A program made the translations under genes and the position numbers. From Actinomycetes bacterium (GTDB lineage: Bacteria > Actinomycetota > Coriobacteriia > Coriobacteriales > Eggerthellaceae), in contig JAEYEL010000083.1 of assembly GCA_023403475.1 (NCBI GenBank), positions 1 to 45,357 on the forward strand: DNA of 45,357 bases. The letters are read 5' to 3'. Below, one piece after another: positions 23,390 to 32,527 of the stretch. The stretch's first letter is position 1; each line of letters starts with the position of its first letter. The notes beneath the pieces were generated by a model that saw only the letters and a list, made by a program, of their open reading frames with translations, had not been told where the DNA came from and made no database searches.

Positions 23390-25887
23390 AGGTACTCCGA
23401 CCCTCGTTCTTCCTCAACGCGCCTAATTGTCTCAACGTTTTTCAGCTCGTGATCATTCAAGAGGGAGGGCATGGCATCGAATTCTTCGGGGGAGTATTTG
23501 GGATGGTACCAGTTTTTCGCCGAAAAGTAATCCGCCAAATCCTGGTTCTTGAACATACGACCCCTGCGCGCGAAGATTTCGTTCCGAGCGATATACAGGT
23601 CCCAATCACTCAGCGAAGATAGTTCACTCTCGGTATAGTAAAGAGAATCGGAGTTGGGCAACATGTAAGAATCGGAAGAGTCCGCAGCATCAAAAACGGT
23701 ATCAACATCATAATGGATAACGGGTGATTTTCCTGCAGCATTTATACCTTGAGAAGAAAGAATTCTACTAATTTGCGCATCGCTCAAACACGGTTGATAC
23801 AATTCGTCCAATCCCAAAGGGTTACTGTAAATACTTGGTACGTAACAGCTTCTATCCACTTTTATTTTCTTGTACTCGTATTCGGTTATCCTCGGCAAGT
23901 ACCGCGAATCAGAAACAACACTAGCTAGGTTCCCATTGGTGTCGTAGCGCAGCGTAACTCGGCCGAAATCTATCCCCTTATAGGCCACTTTATAGCAAAG
24001 GATTCCATTGGGTATATCGGAAAATTCCTGCGATAAACCGACGGCGGTCACCGCAGACCCGATTGAAGCCGTCTTCTCAAGAACCTGATCGTCCAAATAC
24101 GAAAAGATCAATGTTGAGGAATACTCTTCTGACAATCCCTCAAAGCCCGAATGATCGAAAACGGAAACCTCGACAGAGCTTATATTTCCGCTGGAATCAT
24201 ATTCGTAAGAATACGACTCGCTGCCATCCCCCTGAGACAAAATACTCCTTGCTATACGAGACACTCGGCCGCTCTCATCATATTCAATCGATTCATAACC
24301 ACCATACTGCCAATCATATTGAGAGTATGCGTAGCGAACATCTACTATTCTGCTTCTATCGTCGTAACTAAAACTGCCTTTACTGAAATTGTTTTCTCGA
24401 GGAAGGTCGGTGGAGAAAAAGTTCGTGTAATCCTTGGTCTCCAGCAGCCGGCCGTCATCATCATAAGAGTATTCCGTAACCAACTTGAAGGCATCATAAG
24501 AAGCGTCGGAAACGCTCTGATACTTCTTGTCGACAACCCACACGTCCACAAGCCCATCGTCTTCAGAGGCAACCTCACTCGAGGCGGTCTCGAACTCCTG
24601 TAAAGAACCAATGCCCTTATTCACCGCACCGCCAAAGGCAAATGCAACGCCAACCCCAGCGAAAAAAATTAGCAGAGCGGAAACGGCAATCACGGCAGAC
24701 TTTTTCCACTTCACTTTTTCGGAAGACAAAGCCGGAGCCGCCATGATGCGCTGCTTGGCAGACCCCTTTAACGGAGAACCTTCCGCATGGGCGGGCATAA
24801 CAACAGTGTTGTCGGCCACTTTCGATAAGCCGAACAACGCCTTGTCAGATGAAAGCTCTTCGATACCCCCAGAACTGCGTGTGGCTATCACTTGAGTTTC
24901 GTCACAGCAATCGGACGGACTCCCCAGGGTTTGCCGAGGGTCAAGTGGCGAACTTTCCTCCAGTTCAACTTTGTGAAAATGACTAGAAACTAGCGCCCGT
25001 ACAGATGAGTTCGATTCACGAAGGCATGCTTCAAGGTCGCTTTTCATTTCGGTTGCGCTAGGATACCGGTGTGCAGTATCACGCTGCAAAGCCTTGGATA
25101 AAATCTGCTTCAGACCAACTGCTATTTCCTTTGAAGCGCCATGCCGCTCGAAGGAAAGAGAAAGCTCGCCCGCTATGTCTCCACACGCCTTTCCTAAACC
25201 TTGACCGTCAGACGGCAGGCACCCGCATGCAGCCTCGTAAAGAACGACTCCCAGCGAATACACGTCACTTGCCGGAGTCAGCTTATCGCCCCGAAATTGC
25301 TCAGGAGACATATAGCGAATCGTTCCCGCCGTTGTCCCCGAAGAGAATCCTTTCGGCGCACCCTCAACATAGGCAATACCGAAATCCATCACCTTCACAA
25401 TACCATCCGACTGGATCATGATATTCTGCGGCTTGATATCCGAATGAACGATACCCATGCGGTGCGCCGCCGATAAAGCCTCAGCAACCTGGCTGCCTAT
25501 TCCAAGAACCTCGCATTCGCTTAAGCAGCCATGAGAATCAAGTAGTTCACGAAGAGTCTCGCCTTCGATAAGCTCCATGACTATATAACAAGAATCGCCA
25601 TCGACTACCCAATCGTACACGTTGACGATATGGGGACTCTGCAGGTTTGCGGTAGCCGCAGCCTCCTTTTTGAATGCCGCAAGAAATTCTTCATCCTCGA
25701 GTTGCGGCGACAATGCCTTGATTGCAACAGCTCGACCGAGCACCAAATCTTGCGCTCGGTAAACCTCGGACATTCCTCCAGCTCCAAGCTTCCCAGTAAC
25801 AAGATATCGGCCAGCAATAGTTAACCCCTCTATATCGGCATCCACAAGCCCCTCCGTCTTTTCGTTCAACGAAACATCTTTGCACAC
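23386..25887 (-). CDS. Membrane Ser/Thr protein kinase with YD-like and YARHG outer domain
   Basis: 833 aa. The kinase domain is at ~25-290: GAGGMSEVYRA, VAIKAL (Lys57), VHSDIKPQNI (catalytic Asp150; the usual HRD is HSD), DFG at 168-170, YMSPEQF. A long linker, one TM (~397-420), then an outer part: ~440-720 contains repeats such as YSYDDDGRLLETKDY, IEYDESGRVSRIA and YEYDSSGNISSV that resemble YD (RHS) repeats. The end (~750-830) is a YARHG-type domain (YIARNEIFARRGRMF). This differs from PknB kinases with PASTA repeats. The start is GTG at 25887, or GTG at 25845 which has GGAGGGG. Coupled to the amidase gene; the kinase may sense wall or surface ligands (inference). Confidence 0.85.
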   Translation of the reverse strand: MCKDVSLNEKTEGLVDADIEGLTIAGRYLVTGKLGAGGMSEVYRAQDLVLGRAVAIKALSPQLEDEEFLAAFKKEAAATANLQSPHIVNVYDWVVDGDSCYIVMELIEGETLRELLDSHGCLSECEVLGIGSQVAEALSAAHRMGIVHSDIKPQNIMIQSDGIVKVMDFGIAYVEGAPKGFSSGTTAGTIRYMSPEQFRGDKLTPASDVYSLGVVLYEAACGCLPSDGQGLGKACGDIAGELSLSFERHGASKEIAVGLKQILSKALQRDTAHRYPSATEMKSDLEACLRESNSSVRALVSSHFHKVELEESSPLDPRQTLGSPSDCCDETQVIATRSSGGIEELSSDKALFGLSKVADNTVVMPAHAEGSPLKGSAKQRIMAAPALSSEKVKWKKSAVIAVSALLIFFAGVGVAFAFGGAVNKGIGSLQEFETASSEVASEDDGLVDVWVVDKKYQSVSDASYDAFKLVTEYSYDDDGRLLETKDYTNFFSTDLPRENNFSKGSFSYDDRSRIVDVRYAYSQYDWQYGGYESIEYDESGRVSRIARSILSQGDGSESYSYEYDSSGNISSVEVSVFDHSGFEGLSEEYSSTLIFSYLDDQVLEKTASIGSAVTAVGLSQEFSDIPNGILCYKVAYKGIDFGRVTLRYDTNGNLASVVSDSRYLPRITEYEYKKIKVDRSCYVPSIYSNPLGLDELYQPCLSDAQISRILSSQGINAAGKSPVIHYDVDTVFDAADSSDSYMLPNSDSLYYTESELSSLSDWDLYIARNEIFARRGRMFKNQDLADYFSAKNWYHPKYSPEEFDAMPSLLNDHELKNVETIRRVEEERGSEYL

Positions 25888-26073
25888 AGTTTACCCGACC
25901 ATTAGGGGTTGCGCTAGGACAACAGCCAACTTCCGGCCCCAAGGTCCCCCATTTTCCCAGTTCGAATATTCGCTCGAGGCATTCCTTGCAGCGAGAGACT
26001 TGATCGACCGGCATTTTCGCCGCAAAACCGAGGCAATCGCAACGGGAAGAAAGCGCCCGTCCGCAAAGAACGG

Positions 26074-26910
26074 CTACATCTTCTCCAAAGCGGCGACAAC
26101 AGCTTCTATGTGGGCTTCGGGAGTGGAGGCTCCGGCGGTTACGCCTACGGTCTCGCAGCCGGCGAACCAAACAGGATCAAGCTCGTCGGCCGACTCGACA
26201 TGATGGGTGTTTTCGCAGATAGCAGAGCAGATTTCAGCCAAGCGCGTCGTGTTCGACGAGTTGCGACCTCCTATGACCACTATGGCGTCTGTCTGCTCGG
26301 CAAGCTTGGCCGCAGCGTTTTGACGCTGACGCGTGGCAAAGCAGATGGTGTTTCTCACCTCGGGTTCGATGCCGCGCGCATGCAGCGCGTCCACCACCGA
26401 GTCAAGGCTTTCGCGCGTCTGGGTAGTCTGCACCACAATGCCCACCGGTTCGTCCAAATCGGCGGGAACGTTGATCGGGTCGGCAACTACGCAAACTTCC
26501 CCGCCGGCGCGCCTTGCCCACGACACGAGACCCTCCACCTCGGGATGACCCGCCTCGCCTACCACGACAACGTGGCAACCCTGCCGAGCAAGATCTTCGG
26601 CAGCTTGCTGAGCGCGGGCAACATGCGGACAAGTAGCATCGATGACGGACAGGCCGCGCTGCTCCACTTCCGCATGCACTTCGGCCGTGACTCCGTGGCT
26701 GCGGATGATGACGATGCCCGCCTCAATATCGTCTACACCCGCCGCCACATGCACACCGCACGACTCCAGCTCGGAAACCACGCGCGGGTTGTGGATGAGC
26801 GGCCCTAAGGTATACGCCTCACCGCCGTCCATGACGGAAACCTGCGCCATATCGAGCGCACGCTGAACGCCGTAGCAGGCTCCCGCATGCTTCGCGCGAA
26901 TCACCTTCAT
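26074..26910 (-). CDS. ispH: 4-hydroxy-3-methylbut-2-enyl diphosphate reductase
   Basis: 278 aa. The last step of the MEP isoprenoid pathway, reducing HMBPP to IPP and DMAPP with a 4Fe-4S cluster. The three cluster cysteines are in HAGACYGV, DATCPHV and NTICFATRQRQ; the substrate His in GPLIHNPRV and IIRSHGV are present, as is the SSNTTRL phosphate motif. It starts at 26910, overlapping the plsC stop by ATGA. In this window it is the last gene of the long scpA-to-ispH run, and the kinase/amidase/Abi block follows it. Confidence 0.96.
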   Translation of the reverse strand: MKVIRAKHAGACYGVQRALDMAQVSVMDGGEAYTLGPLIHNPRVVSELESCGVHVAAGVDDIEAGIVIIRSHGVTAEVHAEVEQRGLSVIDATCPHVARAQQAAEDLARQGCHVVVVGEAGHPEVEGLVSWARRAGGEVCVVADPINVPADLDEPVGIVVQTTQTRESLDSVVDALHARGIEPEVRNTICFATRQRQNAAAKLAEQTDAIVVIGGRNSSNTTRLAEICSAICENTHHVESADELDPVWFAGCETVGVTAGASTPEAHIEAVVAALEKM

Positions 26911-27755
26911 GCGCGTTTACCCTCCCTTGCGCCCGCGTCGTCGTTTGCCGCAAGGATCTCTTCGGTTGTGTGCACGGGAACGGGGTGCTCGGCGAACACA
27001 GACGTGAAATCGCGGCTTTCGGGGAACAGCGCGGGCATATCCACCTGCTCGCGAGGCACGCGGCAAGAAAGCGCGAAGCACTCGCGCATTGCATACCACG
27101 TGCAGCCGTCCAAGCGGTCCGCTTTCGGCAGGAAGTCGAAGTCGGAAAGCACAACGGGGTTCCCGAACTCGATGGTTATCTGAGGGAATCGGAAAAACCT
27201 ACCCTTCTGCTTGACCAGTTCCGCATTGCGCACCGTCATGGGAAGGATGGGTGAGCGGCCCATTTTCGCAATGAACGCAGCCCCTGAGTGGAGCGTGGGC
27301 TGAAGCGATCCTTTGCCCCGGCGCGTGCCCTCGGGCAGTATACCCACGACCTCGTTGTTCTTGAGCATGCGGGTGGCGCGCTTGATGGCGGTGCGATCGG
27401 CTTGGTCGCGGCGCACGGGGAACGCCCCCACGCGCGAGAGGATCTGGCCCACCAGCCCCCGCGCGTTGTCGAACAGTGTGTCGCGTCCCATGAAGCGTAT
27501 CCACTGCGACGGGCGTGCAGCCAGATACATGAACGCCACATCGAGAAACGACGTGTGGTTCGCCACCACAACCACGCCGCTTCTCCCTTTGAAGCCACGC
27601 AGGCTTTCGCGGTTATCTACGCGGTAGCGGAAGCATATCTTGAAGACGAACGCGAGAAAACCCCAGATGATGTTTCCCGCCCAATGCGGTATCTGCTTTT
27701 CCTTCGACGTGCCGCCAAGCGGCATGTCCCACATTTTCTCATAGGGAAGGAACAT
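26907..27755 (-). CDS. plsC: 1-acyl-sn-glycerol-3-phosphate acyltransferase
   Basis: About 282 aa. Converts lysophosphatidate to phosphatidate. The acyltransferase motif I NHTSFLD (HX4D), the FMGRDTLF segment, motif III EGTRRGKGSL and a following PILPMTVRN identify the family. One N-terminal hydrophobic segment (IIWGFLAFVFKICF) anchors it in the membrane. The ATG at 27755 overlaps the cmk stop by a few bases; a TTG ten codons earlier is possible. It stands between cmk and ispH. Confidence 0.92.
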   Translation of the reverse strand: MFLPYEKMWDMPLGGTSKEKQIPHWAGNIIWGFLAFVFKICFRYRVDNRESLRGFKGRSGVVVVANHTSFLDVAFMYLAARPSQWIRFMGRDTLFDNARGLVGQILSRVGAFPVRRDQADRTAIKRATRMLKNNEVVGILPEGTRRGKGSLQPTLHSGAAFIAKMGRSPILPMTVRNAELVKQKGRFFRFPQITIEFGNPVVLSDFDFLPKADRLDGCTWYAMRECFALSCRVPREQVDMPALFPESRDFTSVFAEHPVPVHTTEEILAANDDAGAREGKRA

Positions 27756-27762
27756 GCCCACG

Positions 27763-28437
27763 TCACTTTCCAACCTGCGCGGCAAGGGCGCATATCTGGT
27801 CGATTACCTCTTCTATGTAGTGATCCGTCGAGTCGATGTGCACGGCGTCTTCGGCCGCACGCAAAGGAGCGGTCTTTCGCGTGGAATCACGCTCGTCGCG
27901 ACGGCGCAAGTCGGCAAGCACCTCGTCGTAGTCGATGGAGCCTATGCCCCTGTCAACGTTTTGGCGCACGCGGCGGTGCGCGCGCTCCTCGTCGGAAGCG
28001 GTCAAAAACACCTTGACCTCGGCCTGCGGGAACACCACCGTGCCGATGTCGCGGCCTTCCACCACGTAGTCGCCCGCGTTGCCGATGCGGCGCTGCTGGT
28101 CGAGCAGGGCGGCGCGCACGGCGGGCACCGCCGAAACCGGACTTACCGCGCGGTCTATTTCGGCGGTGCGTATAGCCTCGGTAACCTCCGTATCGCCCAT
28201 GAACACGCGACGCGGAACGGGGTCTCCCTGCTCATGCCTAAAGCTTATCTCATAGTCGCGCGCAATGCGCCCAAGCCCCTCTTCGTCGTCAAGGGCAACG
28301 CCTAGCTGCAGCGCCTGCCACGCCACCGCGCGGTACATCGCCCCCGTATCGAGGCACGAGAAGCCAAGGGATTTGGCCACAGCCTTGGCCACCGTCGATT
28401 TCCCCGCCCCGGAAGGCCCATCGATTGCTATGATCAT
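27763..28437 (-). CDS. cmk: Cytidylate kinase
   Basis: 224 aa. Phosphorylates CMP and dCMP. P-loop AIDGPSGAGKSTVAKAVA, LDTGAMYRAVAW, the FRHEQGDPVPRRVF insertion region, VVEGRDIGTVVFP and the LID/ARG segment RRRDERDSTRKTAPL are typical. The start at 28437 overlaps the aroA stop by ATGA with AAAGG ahead of it. The aroA-cmk-plsC-ispH order is common in Gram-positives. Confidence 0.96.
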   Translation of the reverse strand: MIIAIDGPSGAGKSTVAKAVAKSLGFSCLDTGAMYRAVAWQALQLGVALDDEEGLGRIARDYEISFRHEQGDPVPRRVFMGDTEVTEAIRTAEIDRAVSPVSAVPAVRAALLDQQRRIGNAGDYVVEGRDIGTVVFPQAEVKVFLTASDEERAHRRVRQNVDRGIGSIDYDEVLADLRRRDERDSTRKTAPLRAAEDAVHIDSTDHYIEEVIDQICALAAQVGK

Positions 28438-29762
28438 TTCGCCAGCCTTTGCATGTCTAAAAGAAATTGCGGATAACTTATCTTCACGGAGTCGAAATTC
28501 TCCACGATGACCGGGTGTTCGCCTACAAGCCCCACGAGCGCCCATGTCATGGCAAGCCGGTGATCGCAATGCGAATCGAACACGATGCCGGAAGGGGCGC
28601 TTAAACTCGGCTGCCCTTCCACGTACAGGTCGCTGCCGTCAACCCACGCGTCCACGCCGAGGGCTTTAAGCCCCTCCATCGCGGCGGCAAGACGGTCGGT
28701 CTCCTTCACGCGCAGCTCGCCCACCTTGCGAAACACCGTGATGCCGCGCGCATGAGCCGCCACAAGCGCAAGCACGGGAATCTCGTCGATAATGGTGGGA
28801 ATCTTTTCCGCCGGCACCTCGCAGCCGCGCAGGCAGGGTTCGTAGCGCACGGTGATGGAACCGTAGGGTTCTTTTCCCTCGAACCCCTCGTGATGAAGAG
28901 CTATGTTCGCGCCCATGCGCTCAAGGGTGCGCGTGAAGCCGATGCGCGCCGTGTTCAGGCTCACGCCCTCTATAACCACATCGCTTCCCGGCTCAAGCGC
29001 CGCCGCGCAGGCGATAAACGCCGCCGACGAAGGGTCGCCCGGCACCGCCACCTCGCTTGCCCGAAGCTTGCAGGAGCCCTCCACGCTCGCCGTGCAGTTG
29101 GCCGCCGTGGTGGGAACGCCGAACTCGGGGAGCATGAGCTCGGTGTGGTTGCGCGAAGGCGAAGGCTCGTTTAAGGTCGTGGCGCCCTCCGCGTACACGC
29201 CCGCCAGAAGAACGGCCGTTTTAAGCTGGGCGGAGGACATGGGGGCATCGTAGGTGATGCCGTGCAGGCTGCGGTTTCCGCACACAGTGATGGGAAGCGT
29301 CTCCCTTCCTGCGGGAAGGAACTGCGCACCCATCTTCATGAGCGGCGCCGTGATGCGGCGCATGGGGCGGGCGCACAGCGACTCGTCGCCGGTAAGCTTC
29401 ACCCGCACGGCCCACGGGGCGAGCACGCCCATGAGCAGGCGAGCGGTGGTACCGGAATTCCCGCAGTCGATAGGCCCTTCGGGCTGAACAGGCCCCGCAC
29501 CTCCCCACCCTTTCACGGTGCCCGCCAAACTGCCGTCGGGCTGTTTGCGCAGATCGACCCTTGCACCCAGCTGGCGCACCGCCTCAATGGAGGAGCGCAC
29601 GTCGGCGGAATCGAGCACGCCCGACAACTGCGAGGTGCCCTCGGCCATAGCCGCGAACAGCACCGCCCGGTGCGATATGGACTTGTCGCCCGGAACGCGC
29701 ATGCTTCCGCGCAGCGGCCCTGTAAGGGGCATGATGGTCATGGCGGCCTCTTCGTTCAACAT
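28434..29762 (-). CDS. aroA: 3-phosphoshikimate 1-carboxyvinyltransferase (EPSP synthase)
   Basis: 442 aa. Shikimate pathway enzyme joining shikimate-3-P and phosphoenolpyruvate. VPGDKSISHRAVLF, CGNSGTTARLLMG, PMSSAQLKTAVLLAG, VPGDPSSAAFIACA, DEIPVLALVAAHA and LRVKETDRLAAA are all in place. The loop near Gly96 (DCGNSGTTARL) shows the usual glyphosate-sensitive-type residues. Of three nearby ATGs, that at 29762 has AAAGGAG at seven bases and is chosen. Overlaps cmk by ATGA. Confidence 0.97.
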   Translation of the reverse strand: MLNEEAAMTIMPLTGPLRGSMRVPGDKSISHRAVLFAAMAEGTSQLSGVLDSADVRSSIEAVRQLGARVDLRKQPDGSLAGTVKGWGGAGPVQPEGPIDCGNSGTTARLLMGVLAPWAVRVKLTGDESLCARPMRRITAPLMKMGAQFLPAGRETLPITVCGNRSLHGITYDAPMSSAQLKTAVLLAGVYAEGATTLNEPSPSRNHTELMLPEFGVPTTAANCTASVEGSCKLRASEVAVPGDPSSAAFIACAAALEPGSDVVIEGVSLNTARIGFTRTLERMGANIALHHEGFEGKEPYGSITVRYEPCLRGCEVPAEKIPTIIDEIPVLALVAAHARGITVFRKVGELRVKETDRLAAAMEGLKALGVDAWVDGSDLYVEGQPSLSAPSGIVFDSHCDHRLAMTWALVGLVGEHPVIVENFDSVKISYPQFLLDMQRLAK

Positions 29763-29822
29763 GAGCATGCTCCTTTGCCTTTGCTTTCCAGTCCGTATCA
29801 TACGTCCGCTTGCACTATACCA

Positions 29823-30770
29823 TTATTCGCTGGAAACGGCGGCGCGCAAAGCCTCCACTTCAGAATCACTCAGCAATCGCCACGAACCGCGCGGAAGGTC
29901 GCCCAGAAAAAGCGGGCCTATCGCCTCACGGTGCAGCGCACAGGCGGGATGCCCCACTGCTTCGAGCATACGGCGCACCTGCCTGTTACGCCCTTCGTGG
30001 ATGCCGATGCGCACCACCGAGCAGGCGGCGGCCTTGCGCGCACGGGCGGCGGAGTATTCGCGGGAAATAGCGACGTGGTCTGCTAAAGCTCCGCGAGCGC
30101 CGCAAGCATCTCCGTGCGCCTGCCCGCGGCGCACGCTCTTTGCCGCTGCGCGCCCGCTCGCGCGCTCCTCCTTGCGTTGCTGGGGAACCGGCAGCTCGAG
30201 CACGTTGCGGGCGCGGGCCTCTTCTGCGCCGGAAAGCACTTCCGCTTCCGCAGGCAGCGTCACGCCGTCGTCGAGCATGACGCCCTCGCGCAGCGCCTGC
30301 AGCGTGCGCGCACCGGGGTGCCCCTCCACAAGGGCAACGTAGCGCTTCACCACGTGCCCGCGCGGGCGAAGCACCGAAAAGCCTAGGTCTCCGTCGGTGG
30401 AAAACAGCAAAAGGCCGGATGTGTCGCGGTCGAGACGCCCCAGCGGGAACAGGCCGGGATACGCGCCTGTCGGCACGAGATCGGATACGATGCGTTTGGC
30501 GTGTTCGTCTTTCATGGTGGTCACGAATCCGAGCGGCTTGTGCAGCATGAGCGTGACCTTCGGCGTCTCGCAGCGCACCGTCTCGCCGTCGACCTCGACG
30601 ATATCGCAAGAGGGATTCACTTTCGCACCCATTTCGGCTACCACCGTGCCGTTTACCCGCACGCGCCCGCCTGCTATGAGAACCTCAGCACCCCGCCGAG
30701 AGGCCACCCCCGCCCGCGCGAGGAACTTCTGCAAGCGCATAACGGTATCGTTCGATTGTCTTTGTTCCAC
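29823..30770 (-). CDS. 23S rRNA pseudouridine synthase of the RluB/RsuA family
   Basis: 315 aa. N-terminal S4 domain (RLQKFLARAGVASRRGAEVLIAGGRVRVNG), then the catalytic domain with GLFPLGRLDRDTSGLLLFSTDGD (catalytic Asp) and the late GIHEGRNRQVRRMLEAVGHPA. Between these is a charged Arg/Ala-rich insert of about 50 residues (near 205-255) not usual in the family. The start is uncertain: a GTG at 30770 has AGAGGA just upstream, while the ATG at 30740 gives the conserved N-terminus without a ribosome site. It follows scpB, the usual order. Confidence 0.9.
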   Translation of the reverse strand: MEQRQSNDTVMRLQKFLARAGVASRRGAEVLIAGGRVRVNGTVVAEMGAKVNPSCDIVEVDGETVRCETPKVTLMLHKPLGFVTTMKDEHAKRIVSDLVPTGAYPGLFPLGRLDRDTSGLLLFSTDGDLGFSVLRPRGHVVKRYVALVEGHPGARTLQALREGVMLDDGVTLPAEAEVLSGAEEARARNVLELPVPQQRKEERASGRAAAKSVRRGQAHGDACGARGALADHVAISREYSAARARKAAACSVVRIGIHEGRNRQVRRMLEAVGHPACALHREAIGPLFLGDLPRGSWRLLSDSEVEALRAAVSSE

Positions 30771-30848
30771 AGATCCTCTTCCGGTCAGCAAAGGGCGCTC
30801 GGCAAACGCCTGCGGGCTTCGTCGGGCGTCAACGTGGCGAAGCCTTTC

Positions 30849-31697
30849 CTATTCATCGTCGGTCTCGAAGGTCAGCTTGTCGAAGTCTATCTTTTCCACT
30901 AAGCCCAGGTTCTGAGCCATAGCGTCGGCCAGCAAGTCCCGCGCAGCTTCAGCGGCTTCGGGCGCGGCTTCAGGGGCGGCTTCGGGCGCGGCTTCGGGCG
31001 CGGCTTCAGGGGGTGCGCCCTCAAACAGAACGGTCGCAAACTCATCGTCGTCGTTAAACGTCACGCTCTCGAGCACGTCTTTTTCCCCCTCCTTGCCCGC
31101 AACGGCGCTCGCAACGGCCTCGCGCGTGGCGCTTAGGCGCTCGCGGATGAACGCGCGGGTGGCATCGTCGGGCGCGAACTGGTCGAGATCGGGCAGATCG
31201 CCGGTGGAGCGCAGGCCGAACTTTTCCAAGAAGGCGCGCGTCGTGGCGTAAAGCACGGGGTTTCCGGGCGCGTCCGCCATGCCCGCTTCGCGCACAAGCC
31301 CTTTTTCCACCAGCGAGTTGATGGAGCTATCGGAGTTCACCCCGCGAATGGAGGCCACGCCCGCACGCGTGACGGGCTGCGCATACGCCACGATGGCGAG
31401 CGTTTCCATGGCCGCCTGCGAAAGCTTGCGCGTATCCCACGAAAGCACGTACTTCTCTATCAGCTCGTGATAGGCCGGATGCGTGAACAACCGCCATCCG
31501 CCGGCAACCTCGCGCAGCTGGATGCCGCGGTTTTCTTCCTCAAGCTGGGCGCGCAAATCCACCAGCGCCTCTTCCACGCAGGCCGGCTCCGCTTCCAGCA
31601 TGTCGGCAAGCGCTATGGTTCCCACCGGCTCGTCGGTCACGAAGAGCATCGCTTCGAGCGCACCTTTCAGCTGGCTTTCCTGCAAACCTGAAAACAT
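30849..31697 (-). CDS. scpB: Segregation and condensation protein B
   Basis: 282 aa; winged-helix partner of ScpA and SMC in chromosome condensation. The two winged helices span ~8-165 (GALEAMLFVTDEPV, WRLFTHPAYHELIEKYV, QAAMETLAIVAYAQPVTRAGVASIRGVNSDSSINSLVEKGLV, YATTRAFLEKFGLRSTGDLPDL). The C-terminal ~110 residues are extra and include five Glu-Ala-Ala-Pro units encoded by a 12-bp tandem repeat. AAAGGAT precedes the ATG. It is 29 bases after scpA. Confidence 0.95.
   Translation of the reverse strand: MFSGLQESQLKGALEAMLFVTDEPVGTIALADMLEAEPACVEEALVDLRAQLEEENRGIQLREVAGGWRLFTHPAYHELIEKYVLSWDTRKLSQAAMETLAIVAYAQPVTRAGVASIRGVNSDSSINSLVEKGLVREAGMADAPGNPVLYATTRAFLEKFGLRSTGDLPDLDQFAPDDATRAFIRERLSATREAVASAVAGKEGEKDVLESVTFNDDDEFATVLFEGAPPEAAPEAAPEAAPEAAPEAAEAARDLLADAMAQNLGLVEKIDFDKLTFETDDE
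30951..31008. repeat. 12-bp tandem repeat coding (Ala-Ala-Pro-Glu)n in scpB
   Basis: Four near-identical 12-bp units (GGCGCGGCTTCA, GGGGCGGCTTCG, GGCGCGGCTTCG, GGCGCGGCTTCA) occupy 30961-31008, with a partial copy before them. Unit-number changes stay in frame, so tail length may vary between strains. Confidence 0.85.
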
Positions 31698-31726
31698 CGC
31701 GATCCTTTCCGCAGCCTTGTCGGCTC

Positions 31727-32518
31727 CTATTGCTCGCCCACCGACGTCAAGGCATCGTCTCCGTCGAGCAGAAGCTCGCCCGATCCCTCGATGTAGCGGA
31801 TGTCTATATCGCCGAACAGCTGCTCTTGAGCCACCTGCACCATGTTGCGCTTGTAAAGCTCGAGCACCGCCAGAAACGTCACGACTACCACAGCGGCCGG
31901 AGTGCTTCCGTCCACCAATTCCGAGAACATGAGATGCTTTTTGTTCATGATACGCTGATGGATGGCGCGCACGTGCGCCTCCACGGGAATGGGCTTAGCG
32001 GCGATGTGCTCTGATTCCAGCAGAAACACGTCGCGGCGGGCCATGGCACGGGCGGCGACAAGCGCCAGGCCGTCAAGCGTCACGTCGCGCAGATAGTCGG
32101 GCATGAGCGTGAGGAAGCATGCGTCGGGGCCGAACGGACGCGCATGCATGCGACCTTCCGCCACAAAACGCGCCAGCAGCGCGGAAGCGGCGTTTTTGTA
32201 CTGCTTGTAGACAAGCAGCCGCTCAACCAGCATGTCGCGCGCCTCGTTGGGCGCAAGCTCGGCTATGTCTTCGTCTACGGCCTCGCGCTCGCGCGGGATG
32301 AGGCTTTGCGCCTTTATCTCCAGCAACGTGGAAGCCACCAGCAGAAAGTCGCTCGCCACATCAAGATCGAGGTTGGGCATGCGCGAGACTTCGTCCAAGT
32401 ACTGGTCGGCAATCTGGGCGATGGAGATGGCCCCGATGTCCACCTTTTGGCGACTGACCAAGTAAAGCAGCAGGTCGAACGGCCCTTCGAAACTGTCTAT
32501 GCGAACCTTGTACGACAT
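31727..32518 (-). CDS. scpA: Segregation and condensation protein A
   Basis: 263 aa kleisin subunit that bridges the SMC dimer. N-terminal SMC-neck-binding part: YKVRIDSFEGPFDLLLYLVSRQKVDIGAISIAQIADQYL, then ASDFLLVASTLLEIKAQSLIP. The C-terminal winged-helix part reads VVVTFLAVLELYKRNMVQVAQEQLFGDIDI. It lies between the M50 protease gene and scpB in one direction with short gaps. Confidence 0.96.
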   Translation of the reverse strand: MSYKVRIDSFEGPFDLLLYLVSRQKVDIGAISIAQIADQYLDEVSRMPNLDLDVASDFLLVASTLLEIKAQSLIPREREAVDEDIAELAPNEARDMLVERLLVYKQYKNAASALLARFVAEGRMHARPFGPDACFLTLMPDYLRDVTLDGLALVAARAMARRDVFLLESEHIAAKPIPVEAHVRAIHQRIMNKKHLMFSELVDGSTPAAVVVVTFLAVLELYKRNMVQVAQEQLFGDIDIRYIEGSGELLLDGDDALTSVGEQ

Positions 32519-32527
32519 ACCAGACCC

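Noticed and set aside
30951..31008. CRISPR-like array
   Set aside because: Units are contiguous 12-mers within a coding region, with no spacers.
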